Assembly: GCA_038502055.1 (NCBI GenBank)
Contig: JAXRKN010000044.1
Coordinates: 4,932,001 to 4,996,000 of the forward strand
Origin: Tanytarsus gracilentus
Lineage: Eukaryota > Arthropoda > Insecta > Diptera > Chironomidae
Length of the DNA: 64,000 nt
Reading direction: 5' to 3'
Position numbers and translations under genes: made by a program. Positions 36,942-48,991 of the stretch are shown here, piece by piece (within the stretch, counting starts at the first letter, position 1; the number at the start of each line of letters is the position of its first letter). The notes below the pieces were generated by a model, which ran no database searches, was not told the DNA's origin, and worked only from the letters and a program-made list of their open reading frames with translations.

Positions 36942-38997
36942 ATGTTTCATTATAATCGAGAATCAAAAATTTTGAGTGGAGCTCAACTTGAGCCATTTTT
37001 TCATCCGAATTTAACAGCAGGTATGCAAAATTTGCGGTAACAATATAACATTTAAATTTTTCTCAAATTCAGGTCAAATGTCCCTTCATTACTTACAGCG
37101 TGAACCGAATAAAATTGTGCAAATAAATTACGATGACGGCGTAGAGATCAGTGCTGGCGAAATGGCAAAATTGAGTTTAAGAATCGCGAAAAATCTTCTC
37201 AATGAAGGCTTGAAATTGAATGACGTGATTGGTTTGGTTGTAAAAAATTCGACGTATGTCGCACCTTTAGTTCTTGCCAGCCTGCTCATAGGAACTCCTT
37301 GCAATACACTTGATCCTTCTTTCGATGAGCGAGAAATTTTTCATATTTTTAAGCAAACGAATCCGAAAATTATTTTTTGCGATTGCGATAATTGGGATGT
37401 GGTCATTGAGGCACTGAAGCGGTGCGAAAGCATGGCGGAAGTATGGACGGTGGACGAAAAAATGGCAGGTAAAAATAAAATTAAAAAATTTATAATTTTA
37501 AACACACAAAACTTTCATCAGGCGTTCGATTCGTAGGCGAGCTCTTCGAGTTGCTTCAAGGTGAAGTCGAATTCGTGTATGTGAAAAAATTAAAAAATCA
37601 TGAACCAAATTTTTAATCGATAATTTTTAAATTTTAGTCCACGAAGTTTCGGAATTGAATCATACAAAGTTCCCGGTGTAATTTTGTGCTCGAGCGGAAC
37701 TACAGGAGTTTCTAAAGGGGTCATACTGTCACATTTTCACTGCATGATCATGTCGAGAGCGTGGTAAGTATAAAATGGTGGTGATAAAAAAGATTTCTTT
37801 AATTGTATTTTAAAAATGTCAAAATTTCTCAAATTCCAGGCCTCAACTCATCCATCCGAATTTTCTTTGCTTCAGTTCACTCTACTGGATTTCAGGTTTT
37901 AACTCACTCATGCAGTCGCTCTCTAATAACATCAAACGTGTCATCACCAAGCGTCCATTTCGACCCCTTCTCATGCTTCATTTAATTGAACAACACAGAG
38001 TGAATGTCGTGCTCTCAGCACCTTCACATGTTGCGATGCTTTTGCAATCGTCGTACCTACAGCTTGCGGATTTAAGCTCAATTCGACTTTATTTGGTCGC
38101 TGGCGGATTTTTAGATGAAACATTGAGGAAATTAATGCAAGATCATTTACTTTATGGCGCTCTTTTGGTGACTTACGGCATGACCGAAATGGCTGGATTA
38201 ATTTCGTTCACACCACCTTTTCAGAAACCTTCAAACTCGGTCGGAAAAATTGTTCCAAATATGAAATTGAAGGTTAGTGAAATTTGTAAAAGAAGAGCAA
38301 ACATTTGACAACTTTGGGAGTCATTCGTGAATTATGTCATCCTCAAAAATTAAACATTTTTCTTCCATTTGAGTCCCAAAAATTTATAAATCATCTTAAA
38401 AATTTTAAAATTAAGCATGACGCACAAACCCCTTTTTTCAAAGTAAAATATTTGCAGATTGTCGACGATGATGGAAACACAATGGACATGAATGAAATTG
38501 GCGAGATTTATGTCATGTCTGCAGTGCGATTTCTCGGCTATGCTAACATGATCGAAGACACAAGAAACGCATTCGACAACGAAGGATGGTTTAAAACGGG
38601 CGACCTCGGATATGTGAACGAGGATGGCGACATTTATGTTGTCGATCGCAAGAAGGACATGATAAAATATTTAAATTATCAAGTCGCACCATCGGAACTC
38701 GAAAACTTTATTGTTGGCATTAAGGGTGTAATGTCGGTGTGTGTTGTGGGCATTGCCGACATGATTAGCGGTGACCTAGCTGCAGCCGTTATCGTTAAAG
38801 ATATAAATAGCGATTTATGCGAACAAGATGTGATCGATGAAGTTGCTGTAAATTTTCCACCATTTAAGCGTTTACATGGAGGTGCTTACTTTGTCGATGG
38901 AATGCCCTTAACACCGTCAGGAAAGATCAAGAAAATTGAAGTGCGTAAGCAAGCAGCTCGAATGTATCGATCAGTCGAGATTAATGGAAATTATTAA
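36942..38997 (+). CDS. Luciferase/4CL-like acyl-CoA synthetase
   Basis: Six exons: 36942-37020, 37073-37468, 37522-37576, 37638-37763, 37840-38272 and 38458-38997; the phases join into 542 residues, the usual family size. It belongs to the ANL (adenylate-forming) superfamily: it activates a carboxylic acid with ATP to an acyl-adenylate and transfers it to coenzyme A. Visible motifs are the phosphate loop SSGTTGVSKGV (195-205; the common form has LPKG), YGMTE (331-335), GWFKTGDLGY (406-415), DRKKDMIKY (426-434), QVAPSELE, and the C-terminal catalytic lysine in TPSGK (Lys519). Insects carry many such genes, related to firefly luciferase. Unlike many luciferase-like enzymes, it ends NGNY rather than an SKL-type peroxisomal signal, so a peroxisomal location is not supported. 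The substrate cannot be told from sequence. Confidence 0.93.
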
Positions 38998-41900
38998 ACA
39001 CGTCTTCAAAATAATTAATTTTTTATCCATAAATGTTTATCAGCAACTCGACAAAGTTTCACAATTATCCTCTTGAGGAAGCACAGTTAAGTCAACAAGA
39101 GAATCAGATAATGACAATGCTATACGATACGGATGTTTAGTGTGAGAGTTTGTTTTTTAAAATTGATTTTACTTCTCTGTCTAAGTGAGCACTTTTATGC
39201 CACCTTTTAATGGATTGCCATTTCAATTTGCAAAAACACTTGGCTAACCGTGAAGTCGTCGAGAGAAGAAAATTAAAATTACATTTAAACAATTTTTTTC
39301 TTCTCGTTATTTAATTTGCTCTCGTTTGCTTTGTCTATGAATCATTATTTGTGTGGAGGTTAAAAAATGGACATTGAGGTTTAGTAATTTAAAAAAAATA
39401 TTAATTTAATTTTTAATCCTTTTAAAAACGAAATATATTTAAATTTCATCGACATTTTAAAAAATATCAAAAGACTCAGTAGCAACAACAAAGGCAATCA
39501 TATGAATCCTCAAAAGTTAATAACATACACACCGACCATAGCATGCGGCTGTGTTTGATTACCGACTAAAGAGTCAAATTGATGGTTTCTTAATGAATGA
39601 GCGTCCAAATAGTTATAATTATTGTTATTTCCACGAAAATTTATTCTCCCCTCGAATTTCTGTGCTTGCGAGGAAAAAATATATTTTTAAAATTTGTGAA
39701 TGAAAAATAATTTTTAAGTACATTAATTTCATTTTTGTGATACTTGATATTTAACACTTCTTACTCACTCATCGTTGCTGCCGGCACTTGTGCAGGCAAT
39801 TAGGAGAAAAATCTTTTTAAAGCGGAAATAATAATCTTCGTTTCCGACTTAACTGGCAGTAAAATATTTTTTTAACATCTACACGCGTGTACTTCAGGTA
39901 ATTTTCAGCTCTAATTTTAGAACCCTTTTCCGGAATTTCATCTTCACTTGTTGTTGGATAATTTAATGATATGAAAATTAGTTAATGGTACATTGTGAGA
40001 TTCTTTCGAATGATTTGTGGTAGGAGAGGAAGCAATTAGAGAAGTTTGCTGCCGGAGGATGAGTTTGGTAGTTTTTTAACAATTAAATTAACTAAATTTT
40101 TAAATCATTTAAAAAATCGTTAAACTTTTTTTGGAGCTTAAAAGTAAGTCAAGAACACCAACCATATGGTCACTACATCAATTTTTTCACGATAAACTAA
40201 TTAAGTATTCCAGCAACCGCGATCATCATCTTGTCAGCTACATGCTGAGTTATGCAATCAATTCCCATTGTGGGATATTGCAAGGAAAAATCTTTTTTAA
40301 CTGCAATACCATTTCAGGGAATCGGCGAGAGAGAGTTGAACGACGACTGTGATCAAGATGGATTGTTGATGCATGTTGCAATTTCGCTCGCCGATAATTA
40401 ATTTCATAAAATGAGACAAAACGCGAAGCGGCAGCATTTTTACGTTTCTATAAATGGTAATGATCGTTATCATTAAAAAGGAGAGAAGAAACTCTCATAA
40501 AGTCATAAAATCTGACATCAAATAAATTTAATTATTATTTACAACGCGTTCGCTATTCTATCGGCTTATCTGGCAATCAAAGTTCTATTTCGAATGATTG
40601 ATAGATTGTCTATAAAAATTTCCAATTCTATTGTCAGTGTCGATGAGGTCCATTGTTCGTTCACACTATCTCTCGGCGAGAAAATTTGTTTTAAATTCAT
40701 TTTGATTTCTATAGAAAAAATTACAATAAGAAGTTTTGAATGTTAAATTTATTTTATTATGATACAATAAAACATAAAAAATTGAGCTCTGGAAGTTTTA
40801 AAATTTTTAATTCAAAATTTTAAGTCCAAAATAAAAAATTAAATTTCCTGGATTTAATAATGGAATATCAGCGTCCTTTAGACTCCACGGTCCCTCATGA
40901 TCATCACTTTTTCATTCTTATAACATCGCGCGCTTAATATTTCTTTTTTTTTCATTGCCAAAATAAATGAGAATGAGCAAGAAAGAAAAGAGTCAAAACA
41001 AAAAGACAGAAAATGGGATTTTTTGGCGAGAGTGAGATGATGCTGGAGCCAGATTTAATCCGTTGGACATAAATTTCCTCCATCGAAAATGGTTATTTTG
41101 TAGCTTCCAGACAAAAGACAGCGGAGGAAGAAAAGGATGGAGAGCGAACAAAAGCACTAATTTTTTTTCATATACCAACGCGAGAGAGTCTTCGACCTTC
41201 ACGAATTGAAGCGAGAGAAAGAACCTTAAAACCTGAAATTATCTGTGTGTATTGAATCCAGAATAATAATACAATGGAGCAGCATGGAACAGCCGTAAAG
41301 GAATATAAGAAAAATAATCAAATGAGGAGAATCAGAAATGGCTAAGAGCGAGAGAGGGCTTTATGTGTGTAGAATAATATGTATTCAAATTTATTCTCCA
41401 ATTTCCAATCTACCAAGTCATATTTCATTCTGATGCCCCAAGACGGAGGGAAAGAAACAGAATAGAGAAGGCGATAGAATAGTTTGAATAAAATTTGTAT
41501 ACAAGATTCTATTCTTATTTCTTCTTCTTCCACGCATTTAACTCCAGTCAGCACAACAACACACACAGCATGGGAAGAAGGCGGCGGAGTGGGAAGAATT
41601 TGAATAAAATCGGTGAAAATAAAATAAATCTTTTTACAGGAAGTAAATTTTTCCTGGATTTTCAAAATTTTCAAGTTAATATTTGAACTAAATTAAAACT
41701 TTTAATTAAATTTACAAGTTTAAAAAAAATCATGTGAATTTATTGATCGATTCAAAAAAATTCAGTAACATTCTGATAAAAAATTTTTTGGTCATTTTCG
41801 CACCAAATTCATCCCACTCCCCATTTTTCAAATGGGGAGATCACAGGAAAAATTATTGATTTGGTGTTACTTGATTTCGTATACAATGAGATGCTATTAA

Positions 41901-44834
41901 TTCTTTTTCTCTCACTCACTCGAGCCATCAAGTTGAGATCGACGTGCGCTCAGAGATTCGTACACGAGAAATGAAGAAAAAAACACATCAAGAACGATAG
42001 ACATCAAGAGAAGGAAAAGATAAAATGAATAAGATTTTTTTTCATCATCATGATACACAAAACTGGTTATATTCTTAATTCTTTTGAATTTATTTTTTTT
42101 CGGTGGTGTTGGTTCCAGCGAGGCGCGAGATCAGTTATATTTCCTTCTTCTCGTTCTTTTCTCTCTCTTTTTCGCCATCGAGCATTTAAGAAAACCCGTC
42201 ATCATACGAGTTTATAGTTAATGCGATCCTACAGCATTAATAATGTGTAAAAAGAAAGATTTTTCGTGATTCCTTTTTAGGCTCTTTTTGGTTCTTCATC
42301 TCTTCTTATTCGCGTTGTTTCTCGTAAATTTTTTTTCTTTGGGTGTTACATTTATTATTATTTCTTGACACGTTGATGTACTTCACGAATACACACTCAA
42401 AAGCTCTTTAGCAAAAAGATCGTTGGGAAAAAAAATTAATTTCAATATTTTCGTTTAAGAAAGAACAAAAAATTAGCAAAATCTTGTCACCACATTAATT
42501 ATTTTAAGGGTTCGAAGCTTTAAGAATATTTTCAACGATTAACCAGAAATTTTGAAGCTTAATTAGAAAAGTTATTCGTATTGGGAAGTTGGCGACTACA
42601 ATCCTACATCCTCTCGAGTGTTAACGATTGAAAATTCTTTAATTTTTCCGGAAATCATCCATTCGCGATGCCATTTCCGAATGGCGCGAGAAATTGCGTT
42701 AATTTGAATTTAATTCGTGTTGGAATGTTCATCATTATTATTAGCTTGAAGTGTTTCAAGTATTTTGAATATTTCCTCCAAAAAAATATCTTTTCCATTC
42801 TAATCAGATGAGATGCGGTTAAAACGCGAGAGAGAGCGAGAAGCGTGGTGAACACATAATAAAAACAATTAAGATACCTGGCGCCTTTTACTTTTTTTCT
42901 CCATCTCTTGCATGTTTTTTCGCTCGCAATGGGGAGTTATTAAAACAACAACAAAAAGGTGAAGGAAAATATGGCATCGATCACTCATGAAAATGTTGAA
43001 TAGAAAAAAAATGGTGTGAAGATAAGTTCAAAGTTCAAATGTTTAAGCGATTTTTTTTAAAAAATATTTAGGGGATGGAAATTCAAATATTTTTGCATTA
43101 AAATTTGAAATTCATCACAAATATTCAAAGTTGATCAAAGACCATAAAAAAAATCAAGTATCACATGGCAAAAATTAAAATATTTTTTTACTCCTTAACC
43201 ACGAACTTCTGTTTTTTTTTCTTAAAACTTTAATCATAGTAATTTTAACAATAAGACTGCGACCAATCGATTCTCTCATACTTTTTTATGTTAAGCCAAG
43301 AAGCGCGAAAAAATTAATGTTCTTAACTTTTTCACTTCTTTGGGAGCGCGCACGTTTTTCTATAAGTGGCTTTTTATTTCGGGGTGATCAAAACTATAAT
43401 TAATTTCTCTTTAAGATTCTTCTCGTTCTCGTGCGATGCTATCGATTTCATGGGAGCATAAAAGAAACCTGTTTTGATTGTGTCAAAAAAATAAAGAGCA
43501 ATGAACAGCGACAGAAACAAGGAGGAGGGAAAATTTTCCCATAGTTCTGCTGCACGTTCTAAAGTCTAAAAAGGCATGTACCAGTCGCCATGCTGTGGCA
43601 ATCATCAGTAATGTCACTCGCGTGATATCGGCGTCGACGACTCATTGATTAATTACTCAGTCACAAAACTACGTTATCAATTTGGTCAACGAGGGAGACC
43701 AGTTTCAATGGCAGCAATTACTTATGTGCAAAGTGATTTTACGATTTATCTTTAACGATTCCTCTTATTTGGCTTCTTGTTGTTCATAAAGTTCATTCAA
43801 CTAAAAATATTTACTACACTTCACTCCGTGCACATATTTATATGAGACACATGCAGTTTAACAGAAAAAAAGGTAATGAGTGTAAAAAAATTTCCTTTTA
43901 AATGTAAACAAAAGCTCGAGTGTAAACGAAAAATTTATTCGTCATTGCTGATTGATGAATGAGCCTTAATAATTTTTCGTTTTAAAATGCTGCGGTTAAA
44001 AAATTATATTTTGCCAACGCTATGATGTACGATAAGATATCGCGAGTTGATAATTTTTATATACTTATCATAATTTACTATTTTTCGCGTTTAAAAATTT
44101 AATCATAATGTTAAATTTTTTTAAAATTTTTATAAAAATAAAACCGTTAAATTTTTCAAAAATTATTCTTCCCTCAATACCTCATGAAAGGCCAGCAAAA
44201 ATAATTATCTTTATACGCTTCGATCTCCTCTCCATACTCATGTCTTATGTGTTCTTTAAGATGCTTTTATTTGTATTTGAAACAGAGACGACTTATTGGC
44301 GCTTAATTTTTTTTTCTCTTCTCAATCAGCTCTCTTTCTAATTCATGAGCTGTCATCTATTTTCATAATCATAATCGACCTTTTGTGCAATTTTCATAAA
44401 CATTTTCAATCAAACTGTGGATATCTTTTTATGTTTATCAGAATGATCAATTTTCACACATGTCCGCTTTTCGATGATCAGTGTTGCGAGAAAAAAAAAC
44501 TCGTTTTAAGCACGACTGGCGACAGTGATATGCTTTTACGCAAATCATCATTATTTGAGCTCTATGACAGTTGCATTCAACACGATGATGTCACATTTTC
44601 TCTTATCAGTTCGACTCACCTTTTATTATCGTCTCAGCGCACGCAAAAGATGTAAAAATCACTAAATTTAAAAACACTAGAAGAAAATCGAGTTTCATTT
44701 CCGCGGCGGTTCAATTCACATTAAACTTTCAAGTCGTTCCAGACAATCATAAAAATTTTAAAGTTGTGGAATATCGTTGAAAAATTTTGCTGCAAATAAA
44801 GAATTCAAAAGTATGATTTTTTTTGTAAAGGATC
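38998..44834. other. Gene-free region between synthetase and RpL34
   Basis: Nearly 6 kb of AT-rich DNA without a recognisable frame on either strand. Frames at 40993-41202 (-), 41342-41674 (-), 44108-44341 (+) and 44296-44655 (+) are low-complexity. A more complex, less AT-rich island near 43560-43740 could be regulatory. Confidence 0.5.
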
Positions 44835-44840
44835 TTTATT
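44835..44840 (-). terminator. Poly(A) signal of RpL34
   Basis: TTTATT on the plus strand (AATAAA on the minus), 37 bp beyond the RpL34 stop codon. Confidence 0.65.
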
Positions 44841-44876
44841 AATTCAAGAGCAGCATGATAAACATATTGGAATCAT

Positions 44877-45618
44877 TTACTTCTTAATGATCTTGCCTCC
44901 CTTTTGACCGATTGGAGCCTTTGATGCTGGTCCTTTCTTATCAGCACCTCCGATTTTCTTATCCTGCTTCTTGTCGCCTCCCTTCTTATCTGATGCTTTT
45001 TTGAGAGGAGCTGGAGCTGCTGGCTTAGCGGCTGGTTTCGGCGTTGGTTTTGGTGCGCGAGGAGTTTTTACCACTGTCGCTTGTTGCGCCTTCAATACCT
45101 TAACGACTTTCTGTTCATCGATGAGGAAAGCACGAATGATACGCTCCTTGAGTGCCTTGTGACTGAGAACACCGCCATATGCGCGTTTCACTGTCTTTAA
45201 GCGACGAGACATACGAGGACGTTCGCTGGGACGCGATGGAGTGATACCGTGAAGCTTCTCCTTTGTCACTGCACATCTTGGCACGCTGCGCTTCTTTTTG
45301 ATGTAAAGGTAGACCAATTTACCACCGGGTGTTCGTACACTAGAAGAGACATGATTGTAAAAGTGTTAATTATCGTTTAATCAGCTGATTAAAATTTTAT
45401 TTATTTAAATGCATAACCTCATTGAGTGGTTTGTTTTGATTTTTTAAATTATTGTTTTGAAAGGACATTCGTTGTGAATTAAGGGATATCGAAGACAGTT
45501 AAAGGGTTATGACATTTAATAAATGATTTTTTGTATATTTCTAATTAACTTACATTCGTCTCTTGTTAGACTTGGTGTTGTACGACAATCGTCGTCTAAG
45601 TGTTAATCTTTGCACCAT
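44877..45618 (-). CDS. RpL34: 60S ribosomal protein L34 (eL34)
   Basis: Two coding exons, 45554-45618 and 44877-45339, with a 214-bp intron, giving 175 residues. The start reads MVQRLTLRRRLSYNTKSNKR, joined across the intron to RIVRTPGGKLVYLY, which is the eL34 core. RAYGGVLSHKALKERIIRAF and EQKVVKVLKAQQA complete the family. eL34 is a structural protein of the large ribosomal subunit. The C-terminus carries about 55 extra residues, rich in Ala, Pro and Lys, compared with the ~117-residue vertebrate protein; it looks like the histone-H1-like tails seen on several insect ribosomal proteins. A third, noncoding 5' exon ends at 45908 (intron 45637-45907). One cysteine (PRC) remains of the zinc-binding set, since the CxxC pairs found in the vertebrate protein are not intact here. 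Confidence 0.97.
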
Positions 45619-45907
45619 TTTCGTTTGATTTTAAACCTAAAATGAGATGAGATATAGTTAATGTCACTTATTTATCGTTTACTTTAATTAAATTCAGCTT
45701 AAATTTTGATATTGCGAAAAATATTTTCCATCAAAATAAATTTGGATGCTAAACAATTTTTTTTAATGCAACTTTTTCAATCTTTTTACAAGATTAAAGA
45801 TCCTAAATACAGCGATTTACATGCATTACACTCTTGATAACATTTTCCGACAAAATTTCAGCTGATTTTCTGCATTTTTCCACAGTAATTTTAATTATTT
45901 TACTTAC

Positions 45908-45953
45908 GAATTGCTAAAAACGTGGATATTCACTCGCAGAGAAATCCGAAAAG
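45908..45953 (-). promoter_or_regulatory. RpL34: Noncoding first exon of RpL34 with TOP-like start
   Basis: Reading the minus strand, TTGCGTTCTTTTCGGATTTC precedes a 5' UTR that ends ...GCAATTC with donor GTAAGTAA at 45907. The pyrimidine run beginning with C at 45953 (CTTTTC) fits a 5' terminal oligopyrimidine (TOP) start, the growth-regulated translation signal of ribosomal-protein mRNAs. The exact start site is inferred. The next exon begins at 45636, 18 bp before the start codon. Confidence 0.6.
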
Positions 45954-46679
45954 AACGCAACCGGGGGATTTCGGCGAGATTACGAAGGGTGCGTAACTTG
46001 AACGTAAACATAAAACGTAATGACGTAAACCAAATGCATATAACTAAGCATATAACCTTGAAATCATCGATTTATGTTGCATGATGCACTTTTCTTCTTC
46101 TTCGTATCTCTTTAAAAAGTAAAGATGAACTTTGTATGTTTTTAAAACTACTACTTTGAATTTGTTTTATTAGTTCATAATCGTCTCAATACATTTCCAC
46201 AATTTTCTCAAGTTTAATTTTTATGACTATTTTGTTAATTTTGTTTTATTCCCTCATCAAGCCGAATGTCTTAAAAGCACTAACAAATTTCGTGTATAAT
46301 TAACAAATTCGCTCGCGTATCTCTCGCACAATGACATTGATGCACTCTTTAAATTTGTAAATTTTTAACAGTTATTGTAGAATTAAAATTCAAAAAGAAT
46401 TTCCGTTAAAAGTCCATCAATGCAATCCTGCTGAGATCCTCTTGTCACTCTCAACTTTTATATAATTTTTCACACTCATCGTTTTTATCTTTATTTTTTT
46501 CGTGGAGAAATTTCTTCTTCTCATCACGTTTTGCTTGCGGGATAAAGTTTTCTTTGATTCGGTGACAAAAATATAATTTTGGTTTCTCTTTCGCGTACTG
46601 GGGGGTTTTTTGAAAATGCATTTTTTTTTAGTTATAGCGCGATAATTGCTTCGATAAATCAAGAAGGTTTGTTAATATT
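45954..46679. other. Spacer: RpL34 promoter and TOMM20 3' UTR
   Basis: The left part is RpL34 promoter, slightly GC-richer around 45955-46020. The right part is TOMM20 3' UTR, with AATAAA on the minus strand at 46490-46495. The basic 81-residue minus-strand frame at 46417-46662 lies in that UTR and has no family resemblance. Confidence 0.5.
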
Positions 46680-47162
46680 CTATTCTAAGTCATCAGTGGT
46701 CGCCTCAGCTAACTTGAGTCCGCTCGGTGCAGAGCTGGCTTGCTGAACGACTTCCGATTGAAATTCTCGCATGCGATGAATGAGCTGTGTAAACACATCG
46801 GCCGGAAGTGTCTGTTGAAGCACTTGAAGGAGCTGCGTCGGTTGACCACACACGATGACTGCATTCGCTAAATGTTCAACTCCATTGGAAGTGTCACCGT
46901 TTGCGATCATAGCTTCGCCCAGTTGAATTTCGTGAAGGAAATAGCGCTGCACTGCCTCGTGATCAGTTAGGTCGGGTAATCCTCTTTTGCTTTTCTTTCC
47001 TTTCTTCGATTCACGCTCTTGTCGTTTCTCGTGGAGTTTCTTTTTAAAGTCTTTTGCACCGCGACGCTTTTGATCAAAGTAAAAACAGTAGCCAACGAAG
47101 AGGGCACCAGCAACACCGACTGCTATCGTTGTCTTTCCGATATTACTTAGACTATCCATCAT
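46680..47162 (-). CDS. TOMM20: Mitochondrial import receptor subunit TOM20
   Basis: Single-exon frame of 160 residues; two ATGs sit back to back (47162 and 47159), so the protein may be one residue shorter. An N-terminal membrane anchor (about 10-28, TTIAVGVAGALFVGYCFYF) is followed by a basic linker (FDQKRRGAKDFKKKLHEKRQ). Then comes the receptor domain with the TPR-like helices (YFLHEIQLGEAMIANGD, GVEHLANAVIVCGQP, LLQVLQQTLP) and an acidic end (TTDDLE). TOM20 sits in the outer mitochondrial membrane facing the cytosol and binds amphipathic presequences before handing them to TOM40. Length and order match animal TOM20 (about 145-170). It lies on the same strand as RpL34, 1 kb upstream of it. 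Confidence 0.96.
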   Translation of the reverse strand: MMDSLSNIGKTTIAVGVAGALFVGYCFYFDQKRRGAKDFKKKLHEKRQERESKKGKKSKRGLPDLTDHEAVQRYFLHEIQLGEAMIANGDTSNGVEHLANAVIVCGQPTQLLQVLQQTLPADVFTQLIHRMREFQSEVVQQASSAPSGLKLAEATTDDLE

Positions 47163-47506
47163 GTTCGATTTTTTGTTTTTTCACGTTTTTTTTTATTGAG
47201 AAGAGATGACACAACTCTTTTCTGCCTTTTTGCGCGTATTAACAGTGTGTTACGCTCTCAACTTCAAACCGATGTGCTGAAAGAGTTATCATTTAATTGA
47301 ATTAAATCGCTTTTGTCGCTAATTATTACCTTAAACACGAAGAAAATGCAAGAAATGGGATTTGAAAATTTTTCCAATAATTTTTTAAATCTCTTCAAAT
47401 CACTCCGTTTATTTACGCACCCTGCGGTGTTACGTAATTTTACGTAGTCACATGTTTTTGAATTTAAATTTAACGGAAAATTAGAATTTTTTAAAGCATG
47501 CTTGAT
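47163..47506. other. TOMM20 promoter region
   Basis: 370 bp between TOMM20 and the acid phosphatase gene. It contains a near-palindromic GTTACGTAATTTTACGTAGT stretch around 47430-47450 that could bind a bZIP-type factor. No coding content. Confidence 0.4.
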
Positions 47507-47512
47507 TTTATT
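47507..47512 (-). terminator. Poly(A) signal of the acid phosphatase gene
   Basis: AATAAA on the minus strand (TTTATT on plus), 21 bp past the stop codon. Confidence 0.6.
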
Positions 47513-47533
47513 ATTAATTGATTTAAAACATTT

Positions 47534-48991
47534 CTAAGGTCCATGAGGCGGTGGAGTGGAAAAGTTTACATCTTGTGGCTTGCATTCATCATCGAAATTT
47601 TTAGGAATATTATCGGAAAGGAGTTTTTGCAATTTTGATAGTTCACAGAATTTTTCACATCCTGGGATAGTTAATTGTGTTAAATTTTTATGTTGTCTGA
47701 TGAAAACCTCAATTCCATACTCTCCAGTCTCTTTGTGCTTAGAAAATTCTAATAGCCCTGTAATAGCATAATCGGGATGCTGTCCTTCCCATACATTTAA
47801 TGCTGAAAATATATTGGCTATTGTCGAGTCGTGACCCGCGTAAATGAAAATTTTCTTCTGAGATTTTGCATCAATTTTCAACTGGTAATCGCTTATTGCT
47901 TTTTTCAGAAAAACACCGCCTTTGAGTCTCTTAAGTATGCTGTTGTAGGAATTGAAAATAAAACTTCTATCTGTAAAATTCTTAAGTGGTTCTGGGTAGA
48001 ATTCTTTTGTCCATTTTGCAAGTTCTAGACCGTACTCTTGCTGAAATTTTAATTATAACTTTTAAAATTAATAAAATAATTTTATTAAAAATTTCTCACC
48101 TCAGTTTTCAGCGTGTTGTAAAGCGATTGAACATCATCGGGTGTTTCGATTTTTGAACCAGTAATATTTGTCAGCTTTCTCATCATATTTCCATAAAATT
48201 TAATTTCTTCTCCAACATCCTCCCTCATAACTCGTTCAAGTTCTTCATGATATCGTGGACATCCAAGTCTAACCAAGAGTAAAGAATCTTTTGTAAGTTC
48301 TTCATAGTTAAAAGGTATTGGCTGCCAATTGAGGTTGGTGTTCCACTCGAGTGGAGTGTTTTTGGGTGGAAAGAGAGACGCAAGCACAAGTTGAAGGGAC
48401 ATTTTGGTGCGACTGACATCGGTGCATTGAGCGTGAATTTCCTGAGATTTAAAAAATTTAAAAATTCTAAAAAATATTACAAAAATTAACTCACATTTAA
48501 GTTGAGCGTTTCACCCAAAAATTGACGATATCGATGTCGCAAAAAACCACCTAGTTCAAAGATTTGATTTCGGCCCACCTACACACACACATATTATGCA
48601 ATAATTTAATTTCACGAGTAATTAATAAAATTAGTAACTCACATTTGTAAGTTGACCCCAACCGTATGGAGAAAATGATTCATTTACATAAATATCGTTT
48701 GGATATGTATCAGCTGGAGTTCTAGCGCCATGTCGAAAGAACTGAAATTAATTTTACTTTCATTATTGAGGGTCACAATAAAAGAGTTTTTTTTTTAATA
48801 CTCACTACATGTAACAATTTAAGCTCATGCACCTCATCATTTCTTTGAGAATGTGTGCACGGCAGTTCTTTAGAATATGACAAATTAATGAAAAAAAGTA
48901 ATAGGAATAATGCGATCATGGCAGCGATTAAAAATATTAAAAATTTCCGTCGTTTTAGATTCGAATAAGTTTCACTACTAAGGCAGGACAT
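47534..48991 (-). CDS. Histidine acid phosphatase, membrane-anchored
   Basis: Five exons on the minus strand: 48991-48806, 48741-48643, 48578-48495, 48441-48100 and 48040-47534, with introns of 53-64 bp and all phase 0; 405 residues. The catalytic RHGARTP (65-71) lies at the start of exon 2, next to the expected FFRHGARTPADTYP, and the second active-site pair HD is at 307-308 (YAGHDSTI). This is the prostatic/lysosomal acid phosphatase branch, the same family as hymenopteran venom acid phosphatase. It hydrolyses phosphate monoesters through a phosphohistidine intermediate. A strongly hydrophobic stretch at about 15-36 (FLIFLIAAMIALFLLLFFIN) after RRK looks like a signal anchor (type II) or uncleaved signal. 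No C-terminal anchor is present, unlike vertebrate lysosomal ACP2. Conserved cysteines include CPGCxx-like pairs (GCPRY, GCEKFC). Confidence 0.93.

Noticed and set aside
45340..45553. Possible intronic snoRNA in RpL34
   Set aside because: Ribosomal-protein introns often host snoRNAs, but no C/D boxes (RUGAUGA and CUGA) or H/ACA pair with flanking stems could be found.
46417..46662. 81-residue basic minus-strand frame
   Set aside because: It lies wholly in the presumed 3' UTR of TOMM20 and has no family resemblance.
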